Assembly: GCA_947652115.1 (NCBI GenBank)
Contig: OX393564.1
Location: 1,075,286 to 1,139,285 of the forward strand
Length of the DNA stretch: 64,000 nt
Direction of reading: 5' to 3'
From: Blastomussa wellsi
Lineage: Eukaryota > Cnidaria > Anthozoa > Scleractinia > Plerogyridae
Of the stretch, positions 12,001 to 25,100 are shown piece after piece (the stretch's first letter is position 1; every line of letters begins with the position of its first letter). The notes under the pieces are model-generated. The model did no database searches, was not told the origin of the DNA, and saw only the letters and a program-made list of their open reading frames with translations. A program made the position numbers and the translations under genes.

Positions 12001-15000
12001 CGAGTGCAAACCAGGTGAGGCCTTACATGACGGCTCCTTAATGTTTGAATTGGTATATTTATAGACTTATTAGAAAATTGTATAGCTATGGGGATGAAAC
12101 ACAAAGTTTTGCCACGCACTTTACACACAGCATTTTAGCTGCGAAATGATGGAAAACTAATTTCAACCATGACGTAAATCTTCTCACTCTTTTTAGACAT
12201 ATGCAAAAAAAAATGGATGGATCAATTAAAAGGTTTTCACCTAGACAAAAGTTTGACTTCAGAGCTCTGCAGTTCTCTCATGTATACATTAATTTGTATT
12301 ACATTAAATTTTCTTAAAGGTTCTTAAAGTGTCTGTGACTTATCTTATGCACCAAAAGAGAATTTGAATGTGAATTTGATTCTATTTTTGAGTTAGCTTT
12401 GTTTATTTAATTCTTTCAAGCACCCCGGCAGAAATGCAAAAGCTCTAAAGATTGCGATAAATTTGCCATATGCCTTACTGGACACTGTATCTGTCAACAT
12501 ACCTTTGCTGGAAACGGAAAATATTGTCGAAAAGGTATGTTACCTTTTTATGAATATTTGATACCAATGTCGGCCTATACTAACTTTGATGATATGGGTG
12601 AAGTCAATATTAGGAATCCTAGGGAGGAATTCCTAAATATAACAAACGATAAGAACCCCGCTATAGCGAAAACCGCTTATGTTGAATATATTTGTTGTCC
12701 CTGGTCTCTTCGGTGACATAGAGGTTCCACTGAAGCTCAGTTCGCTACGCAAGCACTGATCAGTTCTCTGCTTTCTCTTTAGTTTTAGTCTCCAATCAGC
12801 TGCGCTTCGCGTCTTGAATTCCCGGTGTAAATGTTTTAAAAATAAAAGAAAATAGCTACGTTTAATTCCCTTTCTCGATGTAATGTCAGGTTGGAATGTG
12901 TGTCACGGGATTAATCATGGATGCGGATGGAATTCTGTGTGTGCAGCTGACCCGATTCTACCAGGTCACGCATGGTGTCTTTGCAAAGTTGGAACTGATA
13001 AGAAGGGAAATTGCATAGGTAATTAAGCCAACAGGATAAAAGCATGATTTTAGTGTTGACAGAAACCCGTTATAATTTGCAATTCATGTGAGAGCATACA
13101 ATAAGAAAACTGACAGTGTAGAGTTGTTGTACTGCTGTACATGTGAATTGCGTCGTGATGTGTTACAACAACAATTAATTTGTAAGTACAGTTGAAAGTA
13201 GAAAGCTTGTTCAGGACAGCAATCATTAATTATTGCAAGAAAATCTAGACGTCATTGTATTGTTCTCAGAACTGACGAGGTCAGGCTACATCCAACACTC
13301 GAGCGTTTACATTTCCTGTCATTTTGCCCGCATTAGCTTTCCGCTCTGCTATTATAAACTCATGTTACAGATATTATTAATCTTAGAAATTTTGATTGTT
13401 AGTTTTTAATTTTTATTTTTTCTGGCTGACCAGAGTGCAAGAAAGACGTGCATTGTAAGTTTGATGGCAGCAGATGTAAAGGAAATACATGTGTATGTAG
13501 AGACGAGCTCCGAAAAATGCGCTATCGGGGATGTGTTCCTAATCGTAAGTAAAACTTACGTCAATTAAAAAACACACACCTTGTTGAAACTTTATTTTAC
13601 TCAACGTAGGCGCAAGCAGCGACCAAAGATACCTTTTTGTGTTATGAATATTTTCTGGCAATTAGTTGGAAATTGGGGCATCCCTTTTTTCTTTGTTTGG
13701 AGTCTACCGACCTAGTAAAACATGCTTTCACTTTTAATCTGAAATATAGACATTGTTTTGCCCGTGAAGATTTTTAGTTTTAACTTTAACTGCAGAGAAA
13801 ACTTGCCACTCTCCCATAAGAGGCTTTTCGCCCGTAAACATAAACCCTTTAATCGCTGCTTGAGAGATTCGAATCACCTACTCAGCGTTTTTTTTCGCGT
13901 TTTAGAAGTTTTGGTGTTCCAGAGTGGCACTTTTAAAAAAATATTGAAAATCAAAGAACAAATGCTCAATGATTGCAATTTACGTGCCAACGCACCCAAT
14001 AATATTTCATCATCTCTGTCAATTTAATCTTGAAGCTACCCCGCATAAATGCAGAGACATCAAAGATTGTCACGCCAAGGCAAAATGTAATGGCGGAAGC
14101 TGCATTTGCCAGGGAAAGACTATTGGAAATGGAAGATTCTGCCGAGGTATAAGGTGTTAATAACTATAGTACATTGTATATCCTTAGGAAAAATTAATTT
14201 ATAAAATTGGGGAACTCGTGTTTAAAAGCATCCATACTCCGCGAGTCATTTCAATGTTATGTCGAATCTAAATTTCAATTGATTCCTCCAACGTTTCATG
14301 TGGCAAGTATGATTGCTGCATAAAGCTTACGTTTGACACCTCTTGAAAGAAGCGAAAATTGATTTGCGAAGCAAACTAAACGTCAACAAATGTCAAGGAA
14401 AATGAAAGAGCATTTGGCTTCATTTTCAGACACACAATTTACCCACTGACCTACTATCAGTGGAGTGGGAACCCATTCATTTGGGATCCCTTATATCAAC
14501 ACCAAAAATGCCACATAGGTTGCTAGAGATACTACTGATTAATAGTTAATAAAAACTGTGTCTATTTACCTTCATGGGTTAGTAGTATATACGGGGTACA
14601 CAGGGCATGGAAGCAACATCAGACATTCATTTAGTAAATTAAAATATATCTCTCTTCCTCTTCAGATGCTCAGCCCTGTCCACCTGGCTCCCGAGGTTGC
14701 GGTCAGGGCGTTTGTCTTGTTGATCCGTTGCTTCCGAAGATTACTGTCTGCAAGTGCGACAAGGGCCATTTTGAAGAATTTCCATACGGATGCATAGGTA
14801 AGTATATAAACTGCGATAAAAAAAAATTGAGAATATACGAAGATGCGTCTTTGTTTTCGATTTAAATTTTTTAAATGGGCTTGCAAATGAAATCATCCTT
14901 GAGAGAATTTTGTATTCTCTTCACATGTCTACTGCAGATATATCGATGTTGTAATTATTGTTACAACCATTCCTCTTTCACTCTCTTGTAATGTCCCAGA

Positions 15001-17806
15001 GTGTAGCCGTAACCAAGACTGCCCTTCCTATTCAATGTGCGTAGAAAGGGTCTGCAAATGTAGAGCTGAGCTGGTTAAGAAAGGAAAAACATGTCAACCT
15101 GGTGAGTAACAATACAACAGAAGAAAATCGTAACAACCTTCATTAAGTACGGCGTAATTTTCTTCAAGCGTCTTCACGCATTTCCCTGCAATCATGATCT
15201 TACCTTAGCGCACTCCAACATTTTCCCTGGTCTCACGAATAGAGAACTCATGTGTGACAGAAGAGGAAAGACTGCATTAAAAAGGTCAAATTCTGCTCCA
15301 ATTATCCAGTTATTCGTAGGCTCTTCATCGCCGGCTAACTCCTTTTAGCGCGCATTACTAGTAGTTTCTTGATGGGGGTAGTTGTTCACTGTATGTTATT
15401 TACCTCCCAACCCTCATCATTTAAACTTTTGTTCCCTTACACTAACCTTTTTTTCTTACCTTTTTATACTTCTCGGTGGAAAGAGATACAGTGAATGTTA
15501 ATTATCTTATCCAAGACCTAAGTACAACGTCAGGTCATAGCATGACTCAAATATGGACCACTCTATCAAAACGCCAGCGCGCTTAAACCAAACTTTACTC
15601 ATGCTCAATTCTCTTGGACAAGTCCATCCAAGGGGGAAAGGTGCAGTGACTGGTTATCCCTTTGTTAAGCTCAAACCGTTCACTACTCTTTGAGCGTAAT
15701 TTAAAGAATAAACTTGATTAGAAAGAAAGAGTTCTTGAGTTGTCACAATGTTACCTGAACAGGCTGTCACTGATTTGACTCGATCTGAATTGGCGTCAAC
15801 AGCTCCACTGCATAAGTGTCGTTATTCTAAGGACTGCCATTCCAAGGCCAAGTGTTTTTATGGGAAATGCGTCTGTCAAGGAGATACAGCAGGGAATGGT
15901 CGCTTTTGTCGAGGTGAGTGTTGGGGCCATTTGCAGTAGCACATTAAAAAAACTATCATCCATAAGAGAATGCAGAGTGACGCTGTGATTGGTAGACAAT
16001 ATTGTTAAAGTAGTCCGATGGGGGATCTGGATTCACCCAGTAGTTTGTCTACCCTACGTGATGGTTTTCTTGTGCGAGGCGTCTTCAATTTTCATACATG
16101 AAGTACAAATCGCAATTAAGTAATTAAATCTTTCCGCCAATTATTCGCGAGTGCTTATATTTACTTCTCTGTTTTCGCTGACTTTACAGATTCTTTGAAT
16201 TGCTCCGCCGCTCAGTCCGCTTCATGTGGCAGTCACTCGGCATGTCTTCTCGATCCTATTTTTCCCAAAGACCCCATTTGCAGATGCCTCAAAGGCTTTA
16301 AAATGTCAAAGGATAAAACATGTGTAGGTATGTATGCTGAAGTCAGAGCTTGGGAATCGATTACTTCCGTCTATTCTTCTGTTCAAACAATGATTTCTAA
16401 AGCCGCCGCGAGCGATAACATTTTTAACTCGTGAACTCGAAAATTAGCAGCGTCATCCGTTCGTCATCCGTTCTTTTATATCTTTATATCACTGCAGCCT
16501 ACGCCATGAAAATTTAAATCACGAAATCTATTTTTTAAAAACACGGCCAAACTTCCTCTTCGGCGGTTTGCCATTTCATTTTTGTACCTGGAAATGATTT
16601 GGTTTGTTTCTGTCGTAAATGTGTAATTGTTCTTGTTTTTCTGAAGGTTTATGAAAGAAGCCGATAAAAAGGTAACAAAACAAAAGGCAAACTCTCGTTT
16701 TTTTTTAAAACGAATGCTTAATCTCTCTTTTTTTCTTTAGATGTTAACGGAAGATTTAAAAGAACCTCAGAACTACTTTTAAAATAGACTAAGAGCCAAG
16801 AGCAGCAATAATTTGCGTTTGATATCTTCAGTATACTTTTTATTCTCAGGTGATTTTTGGTTTTCGTTGTGTTCTAGATGTTGATGAGTGCAAGACTCGG
16901 AAGGCCAGATGTGGACGTCGGTGTCGAAACACGATCGGCTCATTTCACTGTGTACCTTGTCCACAAGGATATACCGAAGGGAAAAATGGAGAGTGTCAAG
17001 GTTGGTAATGCAAGAAATATAATGGTCAAAGGAGTAGTAATACCGCAATACTGAAAATCTGTAGCTGGCTTCTTTGTTTTAACGTGATGCATTATTAATG
17101 AGTTTGAGAAGTTAACTGAACAGTCATGATACAGCAATGCTATTGCTGGTTTGCAACCAATCCCGAGAGATTCAATCGACAATAAGAGCGGCGGCCATGT
17201 TGGGTACCAAACAAAAGAGGCTTACCTAAAATCTTTTGTCCCTGTAATCTAACATGGCGTCGCTGACGTCACTTGCAAACCAAGAACATGCGCAAAAACT
17301 CCAGATTAAACAAAAGTAACTTAGAGTTTACGTTTTCAGCTCCAAGCCAGTTCAAGTGTGTTTGCGGCGAGCACGAGGTTTGTTATAATGATAAATGTGT
17401 ATGCGAGAAAGGATACGAGATAGACGAACAAGGAAACTGTGTCTGGCCAGATGAGGGTAAGAATATAAACAGTACATCGAATTAAAAAATGAATTGAAAG
17501 AAACCTTGTTTGACGGTTATCGTTGGCAATCACTCACCACTGTACACGCACCAAATTATCCATAGCCAGTTATAAATGATCAAATAAAACACCCCTTTCC
17601 ACCTTTCCACGAATACCGTAGAAAACCTGTATGACAAAACGCACCCGCCAACTCGATGCTCAAACCAAACACGGTTTGATATTTTTATTGATGATTTATT
17701 TTTAATAGAATTGCTGTCGGTGGATAAAGCCAGCTCGGTCCAGGTTACCTTCTCTCATACGCTGGTCATATGTGGAGTTTTGGCATACCAGGCCCTCGCG
17801 GCTTAA
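8924..17806 (+). CDS. Gene B: GPI-anchored multi-EGF surface protein, complete
   Basis: Sixteen exons: 8924-9008, 10036-10161, 10546-10710, 11196-11318, 11898-12014, 12421-12534, 12890-13018, 13434-13544, 14036-14146, 14666-14797, 15000-15101, 15803-15913, 16190-16327, 16878-17000, 17340-17456, 17709-17806. Total 1902 bases, 633 residues, all introns phase 1. Signal peptide, 14 one-exon EGF-like domains, and a hydrophobic C-terminus ending ICGVLAYQALAA typical of a GPI-anchor signal. The protein is inferred to sit on the outer cell surface; EGF arrays usually mediate adhesion or ligand binding, but no partner can be named. Compared with C, D and F it has one extra EGF exon in the N-terminal block (11898-12014) and lacks one of the two EGF exons before the penultimate one. 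It starts 1.3 kb from gene A (divergent) and ends 1.26 kb from gene C (convergent). Confidence 0.87.
10036..12534 (+). CDS. Gene B N-terminal EGF block (5 exons)
   Basis: Exon 10036-10161: type 1, APAKCTDDFKCL then CLAGECHC and GDGKSAC. Exon 10546-10710: type 2, WSKCKPSDAKHCDAYFN then FCKCDEGHFGR. Exon 11196-11318: type 3, HCFSSYHCPSYSFCKNRRCHC; easily missed because the reading frame carries no convenient start. Exon 11898-12014: RCSSNKECKRHSECRLG then CHCKDELLGDG, a type absent at this position from the other genes. Exon 12421-12534: type 4, KCKSSKDC then CICQHTFAGNGKYCRKG. Each has six cysteines, an AG acceptor, a GT donor and phase 1 ends. Confidence 0.85.
11627..11731. repeat. Small inverted repeat in a gene B intron
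   Basis: GGACACCTTGTGATGCTTA and TAAGCACCACAAGGTGTCC lie about 65 bases apart. Probably a short foldback element. Confidence 0.55.
12890..16327 (+). CDS. Gene B repeated three-exon EGF modules (7 exons)
   Basis: Order DP, EC, GNG, DP, EC, GNG, DP. DP exons (12890-13018, 14666-14797, 16190-16327) carry ADPILPGHAWC, VDPLLPKITVC and LDPIFPKDPIC. EC exons (13434-13544, 15000-15101) begin with EC right at the splice junction and carry VCRDEL or CRAELVKKGKTC. GNG exons (14036-14146, 15803-15913) carry CICQGKTIGNGRFCRG and CVCQGDTAGNGRFCRG. The first EC exon is divergent (KMRYRGC instead of KKGKTC). Confidence 0.87.
16878..17456 (+). CDS. Gene B calcium-binding EGF exon and penultimate EGF exon
   Basis: Exon 16878-17000 reads DVDECKTRKARC then CRNTIGSFHC: the D-x-D-E-C start and the C-x-N-x4-F-x-C asparagine-hydroxylation pattern of calcium-binding EGF domains. 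Exon 17340-17456 reads FKCVCGEHEVCYNDKCVCEKG, a compact six-cysteine domain also found before the tail in genes C and E. Confidence 0.87.
17709..17806 (+). CDS. Gene B last exon: GPI-anchor signal and stop
   Basis: AATAG acceptor, then 31 residues and TAA (17804-17806). It reads LLSVDKASSVQV then FSHTLVICGVLAYQALAA. A small-residue cluster (ASS) followed by a spacer and a C-terminal hydrophobic stretch with nothing after it is the GPI-signal pattern; a single-pass membrane anchor would normally have basic residues after it. Confidence 0.8.
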
Positions 17807-18088
17807 GATTCAAGATGGTCTCAAATGAACAGATTTTTTGTGGAGAGTAACAGCGACCGGAGTGAGTGAGGAGAATGAGCTTATGCCTATAGCCGAACGC
17901 ACCTTTTAATATATTGTCAGTTATAAAATAATAATTCATGACAGTCTCGGAGCATACCAATCACAGTAATTAGCCAAAAAAAATTAAGGTGGATGAACAG
18001 TAAACATACTTTTACTTTGGTCTGCAATGTTATGACGTAACGGCAAGTTGACTAGACTATGTTACCATGACAACTCAGTTGCTGGTAT

Positions 18089-18094
18089 AAATAA
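18089..18094 (+). terminator. Candidate poly(A) signal of gene B
   Basis: AATAAA 283 bases after the stop codon, the first such hexamer downstream on this strand. Position is plausible for a short 3' UTR; not proven. Confidence 0.5.
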
Positions 18095-18817
18095 AAGATA
18101 TTTACCATCTCTGAAATTTTGTCTGATTTTAGCTACAGGTTAACACTGACGAAATAAAATTTTGCCAAAGAGAATATATTTATAGTTTGTCTTCTTGATG
18201 TTGCAAACGAATTTTCGTAAAAAATTTCGCAATAGTTTGATCGCGAGTGTAATGACTAGAGTAGCACTGATTTAAAACATCAGTTATATTCGATATGAAT
18301 TGATACTTTTTTTATGCGTAACAGTGTTCGTTGTACCATCACCCAGTTCATAATTCTTAATTCAAACTTTATTCATTCCCAGATTGTTCTTCTGACCTCC
18401 TTCTTGTTCTAGCTTCCAAACCCAATAGACCGGCTTCTATCGTATTTGTTCGGGTAGTGTAGCAGCTATCCAAAACTACTTTTGTTTGTTATTGTAAGCA
18501 GCTTTTATTGTTTTCAAGACAAAGTCATTGTTTCAAATGTTGAGTCTTTTGTTTAGGGCTAGGGTATCAAACCAATCACATTATATGTCAGGAAAGCTGC
18601 TACATCGTCCATTTGTTTCAGTGATTATGAGCAATGGTGTCAAGTCGACGCTGGGATGAAAAAAATTTGACCATCTACTTAAAAACATTATTTGCGGCTG
18701 TTGAAGCGTAATGCGGAAAAGGTCTATTGACGGTCTCCGGGTAGTAGCCTTTTACCTCTGTTAACACCGTGACGTTAGATTCAGAAAAAGAAATAACCAA
18801 AGTTTTTAATAAGGGCA

Positions 18818-18823
18818 TTTATT
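18818..18823 (-). terminator. Candidate poly(A) signal of gene C
   Basis: TTTATT on the plus strand reads AATAAA on the minus strand, about 240 bases after the stop of gene C. Confidence 0.45.
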
Positions 18824-19063
18824 GACTAACCATACATGTCTGATTGGCAAAATTATGAAAGTGACAAGACATCCAGGTCTTAAGCGATAAAAAATGTCTT
18901 AAATGTCAGAGAACATGAGTTACGTGCAAATATTTCCACGGAATGGAAACAATGAGTCGCGTGAATTATATGGCAGGACCACAGTGTGCAGCTACATTTT
19001 AATTGCAATAATTTTGACCTGAGAGCAGGTTATGAGAGCATAAAAGTAATTAAAAAAATGATT

Positions 19064-19194
19064 TTAAAGCCGCAGCATCATTGGCAGACTTCCAAGCAAT
19101 TGCAATCCAAGGATGATAAGAACGCTCGGGTGACAAGCAAATTGAGAAGAATTCCCAGAACTGGTTTCGACTTCAAGCTCTTCACCGCGGTTAC
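19064..19194 (-). CDS. Gene C last exon: GPI-anchor signal and stop
   Basis: CGTCTAG acceptor, then 42 residues and TAA at 19066-19064. A polar stretch (ETSSGNSSQFAC) with several small residues leads into VLIILGLQLLGSLPMMLRL at the very end. Fits a GPI signal, although the arginine near the C-terminus is not ideal. Confidence 0.78.
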
Positions 19195-22100
19195 CTAGAC
19201 GAGTTAAAAAAAGAGAACGTGTTTCCTTTGTGTTAATCCTCAGCTAGCAACTCGGAAAAACATTGGTTCGACTATTGTTCATCTCTGAATGTAATTTATT
19301 GCGGATTTAGAGGCGCGGTGACCTGGTCAGTGTTTAATTAGTTCACTAAATTCCGGATAAGGCGCCCTGGGCACGAACCCGTGCGCTGCATTGTTTGTTG
19401 GCCAAGACAATTTACTCTCCCAGTGCATCTCTCTAACCAGGAATAGAAATACTCCTAGTCGCTTCATGCTGCCAAACCGGCTGGATGAGCTAAGGCCTGA
19501 TGGACCATCATGATTGCTGATTAATGCCATGCGTTTGTCAAGCATCTTACCTCCGACACACTCCCCTTGTCTGCTTCTCTTGTATCCTTCCTTGCATTTA
19601 CACTTTCCACGTCGACACTCCTCATGTTCTTTGCATTTACATTCCCCTTTAAACGTTCCTATATCATAAAGAAAAAGGGTTAAAGCCTACTTCGTCTGTA
19701 ATTAGCGGCAAAGTAAGTCAGTGCGAGCCTTGCCTTTTACTGCGCGTATTGCATTGTAGCGAGCGGTAGCGTTGAAATAGCTGAATAAGCTTCGTGCGAG
19801 TCCATTTGGTCAACTTGCGCAGGTATGAACATTAATTAATATTTCGACACTTGCGTCTACGTGATATGTCATTCTTAAACTAGCTTACCAACGCACAGTC
19901 CGTCCGCACCATCAGTGAATCCGTGCGGACACGGGATGCAAGTGTATGAGCCAACAGTGTTTGTACAGCGGTCCCCAGAGCACCTGGCCTTACCTGTTGC
20001 ACATTCATCGATATCTGCCGATAAAGAAAATATAATCGTATGGTTTAAATTTCTAGAAAGCGGGGAGCATGGTTGGCGGAGCTGTCGATGACTAGAAGAT
20101 AACTTGCTAATGCCAAACTGCGTTTTTTCCGTATTGCTTATTAAAGCCGTAATGACCTTGTCACAGCGAGCTTAGTTCGTTCTCACCTCATAAGATCATG
20201 TACGGTAGAATCCACTTTTGTCTTCTGTTCCCTAAACACTTTAGTAACTTTTTTCTGTATATTTATAGTTGTAACTTGAGAAGTAAAGTTTTCACCTTCA
20301 CAAGTCAGTTTATCGTCTTTGGAGATCGTCTTGTAACCTTTTTCGCAAATACATCCCATAGTTCCCCGTGATACTATTCCACATTTGGCGCCGACAGGAC
20401 AATCTAGACCAGTCTTTTCACAGTTGCTAATTTCTGAAAGAGTAAGCATGATTGCATCTTTCATTTAGCACATAGGGCATATAATAATTTTTTAATAATC
20501 ATTAATTATAATAATCAGTCACAAGAAGAAGGCCCAAGTACGCCGGGAGTAAGGCAGCATCTCATCAACGTCTGATGTATGAATGGTCTTTGCTTTCTTG
20601 AGCAGAATGAGCTATTAGAATTGCTTAGTGGGCTGTCGTCTGCTAATGTCACTGCAAACCTACGCTAAGTCTAAATTTAACAATTGATTTATTTATGTCA
20701 AAAATCCTGGGATTGTTTTTTTTTTCGATATTTTCAGTTGTCAATCCGAAGTTTGTAAAACTTACCAACACACGATCCAGCTGAGGTCTTCTTATATCCG
20801 TGATCACATTTGCAGTCAGGTGTTTTGGGAAACAATGGATCCACAACACAGGTTGAGTGTTTACTGCATTGCTGACCCTTTGGACATGGCAGGGAATCTG
20901 TAATCAAATCATTTACGTACAGTATTAATTAATAATTGTAAATAGGGCAAAAAATCTCAATCTAATAAAACTGCAACACTGTTCTTGATTGAGTAACTTG
21001 AGTAACTAGCAACTGCATAATTTACTTTTAACTTAAATGCCTTAGATTTCATTCAAAAGGATTTCGGAAAAGATCACTAAATTCAAACCAAATTCATAAA
21101 ACAAAAAGGCACCCTACAATATAATTTCTTGCAATATCCAATTAACTGTGACAGTGTTGGCTCCTTGCGATTCTATTCATATAAAAGGTAACTTTGATCA
21201 GCTCAGTTGATCAAAAGTTTTGAAAACTATGTTGTAGAAATTAAAGAAAACACACTTACTTCTACAGAAGAGTCCGTTTCCAGTGGTACGTCCTTGGCAA
21301 TAACACCTTTTCATAACACATTTGGCGTTTTTGTGGCAATCATTTTTCCATTCGCTATCGCACAAATGTAAGCGTGCTAAAGGAAGTAATAACAACACAA
21401 TTTTCATTGTACGAAACGTTAATCATTTCATTGGCAGACATCTGGACCGCGAAAGGCAAAAAGTAATATAAAACACTGATAACAACAGTTATTACTCACG
21501 ATGTCTGCAAGTCTTTCCTTCCTTGATGAGCTCGTCCTTGCATTTGCACTCGCCGTCTATGCAGGTTGAATAATCTGTGTTGCAGTCTTTATTAGATAGG
21601 CACTCTAACATTGTACAGTACATCAAAAAGAAGTTTAGTAAAGATTTACGAAAAGCAAGTTATTACAAGAAACGTGAACTAGGGTAGATTTGTTGTAGGT
21701 TAATTTGATTTTCAGGTTAGACCTGTTTCTACACCCTAGAATATTCTGCTGCAAGCCAGTGGATACAACAGTTTACTGGATCCCTCTTTATATTATGTAA
21801 TTGTGAACGTGTTATTTTCCGGTTGAAGGAGATTAATCGAGATGATGTAAGCTGAAACTGAAGATTGACAAAGCAATTCCGAGAACAACAGCTCAGAAAC
21901 AACCCTCCGAAATGTTAATTACGGGAATGTCGGTGACCTAAAGTCGTAAAAAGTCTGACTTAATTTATTTTAATGAACATTATTACACGCTGAAGTTTAA
22001 ATCTCTATATACTGTGATCTGAAGATAATTCTGGATATTTTATCGTGTATGCATAACGTGATTGCATAGCTATTGGTTTACAGGGGTTAATTGTCATCTG

Positions 22101-25100
22101 TTCAACACGCGTACGGTCGCATATATAGCTAGCTTGCACTGGGCGACCAACCTGAGCACTTCCCATCGTTTTGGTTGACTTCATAGCCTTCCTCACATCT
22201 GCATTGAGGAGTTTTAAGAAGCAAGGGATCCAGAAGACATACACCATGACTGCCACATTGATTAATCTTAGGACAGGGGCGTGATGCTGAAAAAGAGAGA
22301 CATAGTTTCTTTATTATTTATAGGTTCGCCTTGTCTTGAATTTTTAAACATATTTTTAAGATAACTGTTTGCATAAGCTGAGATCTGTCATGGGGAAGGT
22401 TTTGGGCAAACTTAGGTAATTTCGGAGAGAAGTTGGAGCCCCGAGTAGAAATCCTAACAAGAGTGTTCAGTATTATCGTGCTAACTTCCGACGTCTTTTT
22501 CGTATCATAATACACTGTTATGTACTTAAAAGCTGTCTTCGTATCAGAATTTTGCCCATTCTTAAATTACAGTTAAAGTAATGAAATGGGACTAACCTCT
22601 GCAGTAACGTCCATTTCCAATGTACCATCCTTGACAGATACATTTACCTTTTTGGCATTTGGCCTTAGCGTGACAGTCGAAGTCCGCTCTGCAGACTTGT
22701 GTCGGCGCTAATTAAATAACAACGAACGACAAGCTGAAAATGTTAAAAGGTTCATTTGTGTTCTATATAGAGAGGAGGTTGCCAAGCAACGAAAATGAAA
22801 ACGAATGGGGAGAAAGCAATTTTAACACAACTGCAGAAATTCTCGCCCGCTCATTCACGGTCAAAAAATGCATCGAAACATCGCGCTTGTTGAAAACTTT
22901 CAAAAAACTTACCAGCTTTGCATTTTTTCCCTTCCCTTATCAGCTCATCTTTGCATTTGCATTCTCCTTTAACACACGTGGCAGAATTTTCATCATAATT
23001 GCAGTCTGCATTTGTTGTACACTCTAATAAGGAACAATATATAACAATCATGCGGTTGTTATAGTTAAGATAGTACCATTGTGTTTTTAAATCCACTGTG
23101 CACCGTAGTTAGTTTTGCTTTCAGTACCTATACCCTGAATACGGTATATGTACAGTGGAATAGAATTATTCAACCTTATATATTCCATTTAGTCAGTCGC
23201 ATTCATGTTGTGACCTATCTGTTTACTACGTCGAAATGCATATGGCCAAAGAACGCCAGAATTAACAGAGAGAAAAACTGACGAATACTTGAAGGTTGCT
23301 CTTTAGACTATAACGTTCCATGTTCTCACAAGACTGGTAATTCAAGCCCCCTCATAAGGAATAAGGAATGAGTATCTGGTAGTGTTTACTGCTTGAGAGC
23401 TCTGCACAACTTAACGCTTGAGAATTCTTGTATCCAACTTGGGGGGAACTCTTCAGATAGTATCAGATTCCGAGAGACCAATATGCATCGCGCATTGAAA
23501 AGAATCAGTTATTAAGGGGGCAATGTTACGATATTTTTAGTTACTTTTCTGTTGTACAAAATTACTTTCTAATTGAAGGGAAACTCAAATCTGAATAGCA
23601 TTCAAGGATAGGATAAAATAAACAATAAAAGTAACGAAGGTGGATTTAGGACGGATTATGAATCTAAGGACAACATTGGCATAGGCGTACGAGCCGGGGG
23701 GGGGGGGCTTTTCGGCGGTTGTATACCGGTTTAATGCTAACTCACTCGGAACTTGTACAATTTTTTCGGGCATGGAGGTTACAGCCTCCCAAAGTCCGAA
23801 GGTGTCCGTACGCAGGATTGTCAACTCTAAGAAGGACTGTTTCGGGAGAAAAACAAAATTCTTCCGGGAATCTGAAGATTTTACCGGGAATCGGGAAACT
23901 TTTCCGGGAAACACGAAGTTATGAAGTGAAAATCTCGGGAATTCTCCCAGATATTCCAGATTCCCGGAAGGACTTTCAGGCTTGCAAAAAATGGCGAATT
24001 GTTTTAGCATGCGCTGTACGCTTTGCGTGAAGTTGCTCCTCAAAGACAACAAGCGCTTACTCCGTGTGGACGACTCACCTAGACATTTTCCACCCTTGCC
24101 ATACATAAATCCTGGTAAGCATTGGCAAACGTGTTTTGATGGAAAGAAAGGATCCACAAGACACTTTCCAGTTTTGCCACATTTATTCCTGGGACATGAC
24201 TTTGCCTCTGACAAAAGACAGATCTGTTAGCTTGCCGAGCTCCATATTGGTTAAAATGGCCCGTACAACGAGATGGTTATAGCCAACTCGGCGCTAAGCA
24301 CCTCGTTGGCTATCTTCCATCTCATATCCAACGTGCGCTCGTGGAATTGTTAAATAGTGTTCAGGCCCTATTTTCCCAACCACCTCCAACGGTTCTGAAT
24401 ACCTTTGTCTTAAAATTGATGAATTAATAATTAGTTTGAGAATGTTGCTCACTTCTGCAATGTACGCCGTTTCCAGCATATGATCCCACGCAACGGCATT
24501 TTCCATCGATGCACCTTCCCTGTTTGTCAGGACAATCTGCTTTAGTGTAACAAGTCTTCGGTGGTGCTGGTTGATACAAACAAAGCATACGAATTCGAAG
24601 TTGTGTACCATGATTGCCCCTTTAAATTTATCACAACCCTTTGGGGAAGCTTCGTTTGGTGGGAAAAGAAAACAACAGTGGATCATTAGGGAATATTTTG
24701 ACCACAGGTGTTGTCGATTTTGTTGACAAAACTCATCAAAGTTGAACTTATAACAAATATAGTATTATGTTATCTCAGTAAAGGGGAGAACAAACTAACA
24801 AAATTACACAATGCCTTCATGACAGTTTCATGGTTCGATGTATGTGCAAGCCCATTCAACTCCACTGTCTATGAACCAATCGGTTTCGAGTTGTGAACTC
24901 GTGCATTTGTCCGGAATATGGCTATCCGATGGGCCGACAATAAATATTCCATGTTCAACACTACGTTTCGCATTTTCTGTGAAAATCCGTTGACGTTTCC
25001 GAAAAATGTTGTATCATTTCTCAGATGTACGTGGTAGCGTGAACATACACACTGAAGTGCATACGTTTTTTTGAACTCGAATTTTCCGCGATTATTGTGA

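Larger units (their letters stand above)
17807..19063. other. Convergent spacer between genes B and C
   Basis: Holds the 3' UTRs and poly(A) signals of B and C (18089 plus, 18818 minus). Between them I see no coding exon with proper splice signals and no clear repeat. Confidence 0.6.

Noticed and set aside
18382..18460. Alternative last exon of gene B after CCCAG
   Set aside because: Gives a short peptide without a proper terminal hydrophobic run; 17709-17806 is nearer and fits the tail pattern.
23585..24078. Long minus-strand frame continuing from a gene C exon
   Set aside because: It reads past a GTGAGT donor into intron sequence; only 24207-24079 is coding.
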